A stretch of 8,281 bases of DNA from assembly GCA_934294965.1 (NCBI GenBank), contig CAKRAM010000092.1:1-8281 (forward strand). The letters are read 5' to 3'. Below the pieces are notes generated by a model. The model saw only the letters and a list, made by a program, of their open reading frames with translations. It did not search any database and had not been told where the DNA came from. This DNA comes from an uncultured Clostridia bacterium (GTDB taxonomy: Bacteria; Bacillota; Clostridia; Christensenellales; CAG-314). Numbering within the stretch: the stretch's first letter is position 1; each line of letters starts with the position of its first letter. Position numbers and translations under genes: made by a program. This document shows positions 5,661 through 8,281 of this stretch, piece after piece.

Positions 5661-6240
5661 ATTCGCAAAAACTGCGTTTTACACTTTAAGTTTGAAAAAA
5701 GCAAAGTTAAAAACCGTTTCCTGCAAGTTTTTTACTTTTTGTACTCTTGAAATTTGAGTTTGCAAAGTTGAACTATAAGTTACCAAAAACAAACACCACC
5801 TAGATTGCACATCACAATTTGAAAAATCTTCGTGATTGCTTGGTGTGCTTTTACGATTCTGACACCCCTTGCGAGCAAGTTTACAACTTTTTGTATCGCA
5901 TCAAAAGCAATTGCAAATTTTACATTACATATTCTTGATTGCAATGCGCAACGTTTGCAGCAAAAGTCGATTTTCGCGCAGTCAAATGTTTGACAATCCG
6001 ATATCTGCCAATATATTATCACAATAACGTTTTGATTGCAATAACAGCGGAAAAATCGACTACTTAAATTGCAAAGTTTTAACGTAAGTTTGCTATTGAT
6101 TTGACAGCGCAGCGCATACTCTCGCCACAAATCTGTCCACAAATATCGGTTTAGTGATATATTTGCCCCCAAAAGGCGCGAAATTTACAGTTTCTTAACA
6201 TTCAATAAAAATATTTAACATTTTGTTTTCATTATTAGCA
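5661..6240. other. Long AT-rich non-coding region with repeats
   Basis: No supportable protein gene lies in this stretch; a 130-codon minus-strand frame has unlikely composition and no ribosome binding site. Visible elements are an inverted repeat of AGTCGATTTT (5965-5974) and AAAATCGACT (6052-6061), and two direct copies of TTGATTGCAAT (5935-5945 and 6032-6042). There are also a palindrome GTCAAATGTTTGAC (5981-5994) and a small hairpin CTTGCGAGCAAG (5868-5879). A promoter-like pair at 5990-6019 points toward csp. Confidence 0.5.
5990..6019 (+). promoter_or_regulatory. Candidate sigma-A promoter with overlapping palindrome
   Basis: TTGACA (5990-5995), an 18-nt spacer and TATTAT (6014-6019) make a fair promoter. 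The palindrome GTCAAATGTTTGAC (5981-5994) covers most of its -35, as an operator would. A transcript would start near 6026 and run toward csp, either as an unrecognised small RNA or as a longer csp leader. No terminator was seen before csp. Confidence 0.4.
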
Positions 6241-6247
6241 ATAAGTA

Positions 6248-6276
6248 TTGACTATCTTATAATCACAACCTATAAT
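6248..6276 (+). promoter_or_regulatory. Sigma-A promoter of the cold-shock gene
   Basis: TTGACT (6248-6253), a 17-nt spacer and a perfect TATAAT (6271-6276) precede csp. Transcription would start near 6283, giving a leader of about 100 nt. Confidence 0.85.
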
Positions 6277-6281
6277 AGGTG

Positions 6282-6381
6282 GGTAATGGCAGATCAACAT
6301 ACCGTTATCGGTTGGTAGTACTATCACACAAAAGCGGGCTCTATTGATGTCGGTTACAAATAAATATGGAGGTACCGCGTG
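6282..6381 (+). promoter_or_regulatory. Structured 5' leader of the cold-shock gene
   Basis: The roughly 100-nt leader can fold at its 5' end: GGTAATGG (6282-6289) pairs with CCGTTATC (6302-6309), 8 pairs with two G-U. CTCTAT (6339-6344) can pair with ATGGAG (6366-6371), covering part of the ribosome binding site. Cold-shock genes often have temperature-responsive leaders. Whether this one responds to temperature is inference. Confidence 0.45.
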
Positions 6382-6591
6382 ATGACAGGTACGGTTAAAT
6401 GGTTTAATGCAGGCAAAGGTTACGGATTTATTTCCAACGACGAAGGCGGAGAAGATATTTTCGTTCATTTCTCGGCAATCCAAAGCGAAGGTTTCAAAAC
6501 ATTGGCTGACGGACAAAAAGTTACGTTCGAAATCGAACAAGACAACAAAAACGGCAAACTTCGCGCCGCAAACGTAACGCCTATTGCGTAA
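6382..6591 (+). CDS. Cold-shock protein (CspA family)
   Basis: This is a single cold-shock domain of 69 residues, the usual length. It begins [20 protein letters not shown], containing RNP-1 (K12-G-Y-G-F-I17) and RNP-2 (D25-I-F-V-H-F30), and W7, F8, F16, F27 and F30 supply the aromatic surface for binding single-stranded RNA or DNA. Such proteins act in the cytoplasm as RNA chaperones that keep transcripts open, often induced by cold. The ATG at 6382 lies 9 nt from GGAGG (6368-6372). A GTG three bases earlier (6379), with 6-nt spacing, would add one residue and cannot be excluded. The gene is monocistronic, with its own promoter, a long leader and a strong terminator 15 nt after the stop. Confidence 0.96.
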   Translation: MTGTVKWFNAGKGYGFISNDEGGEDIFVHFSAIQSEGFKTLADGQKVTFEIEQDNKNGKLRAANVTPIA

Positions 6592-6593
6592 CA

Positions 6594-6632
6594 CAAAAAA
6601 ATTTAGGGCTGCATTCGTGCAGCCCTTTTTTT
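6594..6632. terminator. UUCG-loop terminator after csp, probably bidirectional
   Basis: GGGCTGCA (6606-6613), a TTCG loop and TGCAGCCC (6618-6625) form an 8-bp stem followed by seven T (6626-6632). On the minus strand the same hairpin is followed by TAAATTTTTTT, so it may also stop leftward transcription from the collagen-like gene. That gene has no clear terminator of its own nearer its end. Confidence 0.9.
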
Positions 6633-6766
6633 GCAAAATTTATTGTTTGGAATTCCACTACTTTTCACCAACTATTTTTGCGGTAAAATGATTTTTGGCG
6701 TATTACCCACTCCCCTCATAACACGTCCGGTACAATGGTCGTCAACCTTACAAAAACCGCAGTGTA
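6633..6766. other. Short intergenic stretch after csp
   Basis: No gene with a ribosome binding site is visible. The frame of the downstream small ORF stays open from 6722 but has no usable start codon before 6767. Confidence 0.4.
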
Positions 6767-6925
6767 ATGGGAGATTACTTTTCGGCAAAAACGTTTCGCG
6801 ACGAAAAAGATGTATTTTCAGATGATTTTTTGGAAGCGCGAACAAACGCTCTGCAAACGAACGCTCTGAAAATAATTGCCCAAAGTCGCCTTTTCGGTAA
6901 TAACGACAAAGTGTTAAGTCCCTAG
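6767..6925 (+). CDS. Possible small ORF or gene remnant, 52 residues
   Basis: From the ATG at 6767 the frame runs 52 codons and begins [20 protein letters not shown]. Its codon use (GAA, AAA, GAC, GCG, TTT) resembles genuine genes in this window. A 15-bp tandem duplication produces TNALQTNAL in the middle. Its TAG stop (6923-6925) overlaps by two bases the stop of the convergent collagen-like gene (6922-6924). No Shine-Dalgarno sequence precedes it and no promoter is clear. The frame is open back to 6722 without an earlier start, so it could be the 3' remnant of a decayed gene instead of a working small protein. No family is recognised. Confidence 0.3.
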   Translation: MGDYFSAKTFRDEKDVFSDDFLEARTNALQTNALKIIAQSRLFGNNDKVLSP

Positions 6926-7935
6926 TCCAATCTTTTTACAGTCAGGAAACTGTCGACGTTGGTTGACGGAGTGAATGTTGTTGCCACTGCCGAACTTGCT
7001 CCGAGCGTCAATACGTCGCCGGCGGTCAAATTTACGATGGCGTTTCCGCCGATTGCGGATTGCTCCGCTCCAACGGTTTGCGTTATTGTCGCTTCCGGAA
7101 TTGCAGTGCCGTTTCGCACTACCGACAATGTTACGTCGGTTGACGGCGTTGACGAACCGGACAGATGATAAGTCAAATCGTAAGTGCCGCTTTCCCCTAT
7201 CGTTACGGAGTTTGTGCCTGCGGTGACGTTGGACAGTGGCATTATTCCCGTTTGCGGCAGCGTTGTGAGCGTTGTTGTCAGCGGAATCGGCGTTGTGCTT
7301 TGACAATAAATTCCACCATAAGCAGCCAAACCGTTTTGACCGTCCGCACCCGTTGCACCGGTAGGCCCGATAGGTCCTGTGGGACCTGTGATACCTTGTA
7401 TGCCCTGTTCTCCTTGTGGTCCGGTGGGTCCGGTGATGCCTTGCTCGCCTTGAACGCCTTGAATACCTTGCGGTCCTGTAGCGCCTGTAGGTCCTGTTAC
7501 ACCTTGCAATCCTTGAACGCCCTGAATGCCCTGCGGACCGGTTGCCCCTGTGGCTCCCGTTGCTCCGACTGCACCTTGCGGACCTTGTTCTCCGGTTGGT
7601 CCGGTCGCACCTTGTATGCCCTGTTCTCCTTGTGGTCCGGTGGGCCCGGCGATGCCTTGCTCGCCTTGAACGCCTTGAATACCTTGCGGTCCTGTAGCGC
7701 CTGTAGGTCCTGTTACACCTTGCAATCCTTGAATGCCCTGAATGCCCTGCGGACCGATTGCACCCTGTAAACCTTGTGCGCCTTGCGGCCCCGTAGCGCC
7801 CGTAGGACCTGTGGGGCCCATCATGCCGGTCGGTCCGGTGAAGCCTCTCGGTCCGCGCACTCCTCTTTCGATGATAATAATACTTTTGTCTTTTTCTCTA
7901 TCAACGCAGCAGGTCGGTCTTCTGAAACAACTCAT
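6922..7935 (-). CDS. Collagen-like BclA-type spore surface glycoprotein candidate
   Basis: The 337-residue protein has three parts. The N-terminus is short and Cys/Arg-rich ([17 protein letters not shown]). Sixty uninterrupted Gly-X-Y triplets follow (G25 to A204), rich in GPT, GAT, GPQ and GEQ. The C-terminal domain of about 130 residues resembles the trimerising C1q-like tip of BclA (from [10 protein letters not shown] to FLTVKRLD). BclA-type proteins form the hair-like nap on the exosporium of Bacillus and clostridial spores, and their GPT threonines are often glycosylated. Here that role is inferred from architecture. The ATG at 7933-7935 is chosen because CGGAG (7946-7950) lies 10 nt upstream. 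A TTG at 7978 would add 15 residues without a ribosome binding site. A near-exact 148-bp repeat with 216-bp period occurs within the collagen part. No terminator lies directly after the stop. Confidence 0.88.
   Translation of the reverse strand: MSCFRRPTCCVDREKDKSIIIIERGVRGPRGFTGPTGMMGPTGPTGATGPQGAQGLQGAIGPQGIQGIQGLQGVTGPTGATGPQGIQGVQGEQGIAGPTGPQGEQGIQGATGPTGEQGPQGAVGATGATGATGPQGIQGVQGLQGVTGPTGATGPQGIQGVQGEQGITGPTGPQGEQGIQGITGPTGPIGPTGATGADGQNGLAAYGGIYCQSTTPIPLTTTLTTLPQTGIMPLSNVTAGTNSVTIGESGTYDLTYHLSGSSTPSTDVTLSVVRNGTAIPEATITQTVGAEQSAIGGNAIVNLTAGDVLTLGASSAVATTFTPSTNVDSFLTVKRLD
7393..7540. repeat. Internal direct repeat, copy 1 (collagen region)
   Basis: This 148-bp segment recurs 216 bp further on (7609-7756), with mismatches only at 7429, 7434 and 7518 of this copy. 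It encodes the [16 protein letters not shown]...GEQGIQG block of the collagen-like gene. Such repeats permit length change by slippage or recombination. Confidence 0.9.
7609..7756. repeat. Internal direct repeat, copy 2 (collagen region)
   Basis: Second copy of the 148-bp repeat in the collagen-like gene, about 98% identical to 7393-7540. In protein terms the copies are 72 residues apart and differ chiefly by GIA versus GIT. Confidence 0.9.
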
Positions 7936-7979
7936 AATTACATTTCTCCGATTTGTGATATTTGAGCCGTAGCCCCACA

Positions 7980-8061
7980 ATTATACTATTATTTGCCTTC
8001 GATGAGTGACACAACAACCGAAAAACTGCTCTATTTGATATACTATGCAACAAATAGTATG
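7980..8061 (-). promoter_or_regulatory. Possible promoter/operator region of the collagen-like gene
   Basis: On the minus strand CATAGTATA (8039-8047) fits a sigma-K -10, CATACTAT (8054-8061) is close to a sigma-E -10, and TATAAT (7980-7985) fits sigma-A, but none has a convincing -35. The stretch also holds two overlapping perfect inverted repeats: ATACTAT/ATAGTAT (8040-8046/8054-8060) and CTATTTG/CAAATAG (8031-8037/8051-8057). Which element drives the gene is not decided. Confidence 0.35.
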
Positions 8062-8281
8062 CTGAAAATCCGACATATTCGACACAATAGGAGGTAAAAT
8101 CAACACAATTGCAAGATGATGCAAAAAACAATAATTGTTCCACTGTCACTTATAAATAATCACAAGCCTGGACGAAAACGGAAAGCGCATGCAATTTGTC
8201 GCAACTTGTTATTATAACACTTCCTCAAATATTACCCGCTAAAGTCGTTGAGTACCGTCACTAGGGTGTGGCAATCATTTG
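8062..8281. other. Right-edge intergenic region, no gene supported
   Basis: A GGAGG (8090-8094, plus strand) is not followed by a start codon at a useful distance. A minus-strand extended -10, TGTTATAAT (8211-8219), sits in a 13-bp palindrome (8207-8219) but has no -35. From the right edge a minus-strand frame stays open for 15 codons to a TAA at 8232-8234 and could be the end of a gene outside the window, but it is too short to judge. Confidence 0.4.

Noticed and set aside
5780..6172. 130-codon minus-strand frame in the long non-coding region
   Set aside because: It is rich in Cys, Ile and Asn without any motif, has no ribosome binding site, and covers AT-rich repeat-bearing DNA.
7393..7756. 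Repeats considered as a CRISPR or minisatellite array
   Set aside because: The repeats are in-frame coding units of a Gly-X-Y protein, with no unique spacers and no cas genes nearby.
7165..7770. 201-codon plus-strand frame opposite the collagen-like gene
   Set aside because: Its repetitive Cys/Leu/Ser pattern is the mirror of the Gly-X-Y repeats. The minus strand gives a textbook collagen-like protein with a BclA-type tip.
7901..8149. 82-codon minus-strand frame upstream of the collagen-like gene
   Set aside because: It has a GTG start without a ribosome binding site, overlaps the real start of the collagen-like gene, and has no recognisable features.
8116..8217. 33-codon plus-strand ORF near the right edge
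   Set aside because: The nearest GGAGG is about 21 nt upstream, too far to serve it, and nothing else supports coding.

Overview
The window looks like chromosome from a low-to-moderate GC, spore-forming member of the Firmicutes (Clostridia-like), probably from a poorly characterised lineage. The evidence is strong AAGGAGG-type ribosome binding sites, sigma-A promoters with TTGACA/TATAAT boxes, an M-box magnesium riboswitch, a Bacillus/Clostridium-style mraZ leader, a collagen-like BclA-type spore-surface protein, and a Cys-rich protein behind a sigma-K-like promoter. No mobile element, CRISPR array, tRNA or rRNA was seen.

Layout from left to right. Position 1 to 379 (minus) is the 5' part of mraZ, the first gene of the division and cell-wall (dcw) cluster, which continues off the left edge. 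Its promoter carries three TGGTT MraZ boxes at 10-bp spacing. A 517-nt AT-rich gap with a minus-strand terminator follows. Then come a calcineurin-like phosphoesterase (897-1595, minus), apparently transcribed without a leader, and a 70-residue double zinc-ribbon protein with a TTG start (1809-2021, minus). A 217-residue probable spore-coat protein (2395-3048, minus) has its own terminator and a sigma-K-like promoter. The plus strand then carries a sigma-A promoter, an M-box riboswitch with terminator, and mgtE (3486-4862). A 16-bp perfect bidirectional terminator separates mgtE from a convergent DUF218/YdcF-like gene (5157-5579, minus). An 800-nt non-coding stretch with a second plausible promoter leads to a cold-shock protein gene (6382-6591, plus) and a UUCG-loop terminator. 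A possible 52-residue ORF (6767-6925, plus) shares its stop region with the convergent end of the collagen-like gene (6922-7935, minus). The last 346 nt hold inverted repeats and promoter-like elements but no supportable gene.

How the genes relate. These are mostly single-gene transcription units, not one operon. Themes are division-cluster control (mraZ), magnesium homeostasis (M-box/mgtE), cold-shock RNA chaperoning (csp) and spore surface assembly (the Cys-rich coat candidate and the collagen-like protein). I did not find a clear multi-gene novel system. The most useful leads are the M-box/terminator overlap, the leaderless phosphoesterase transcript, the sporulation-type promoter on an uncharacterised coat candidate, the structured non-coding region before csp, and the small ORF beside the collagen gene.
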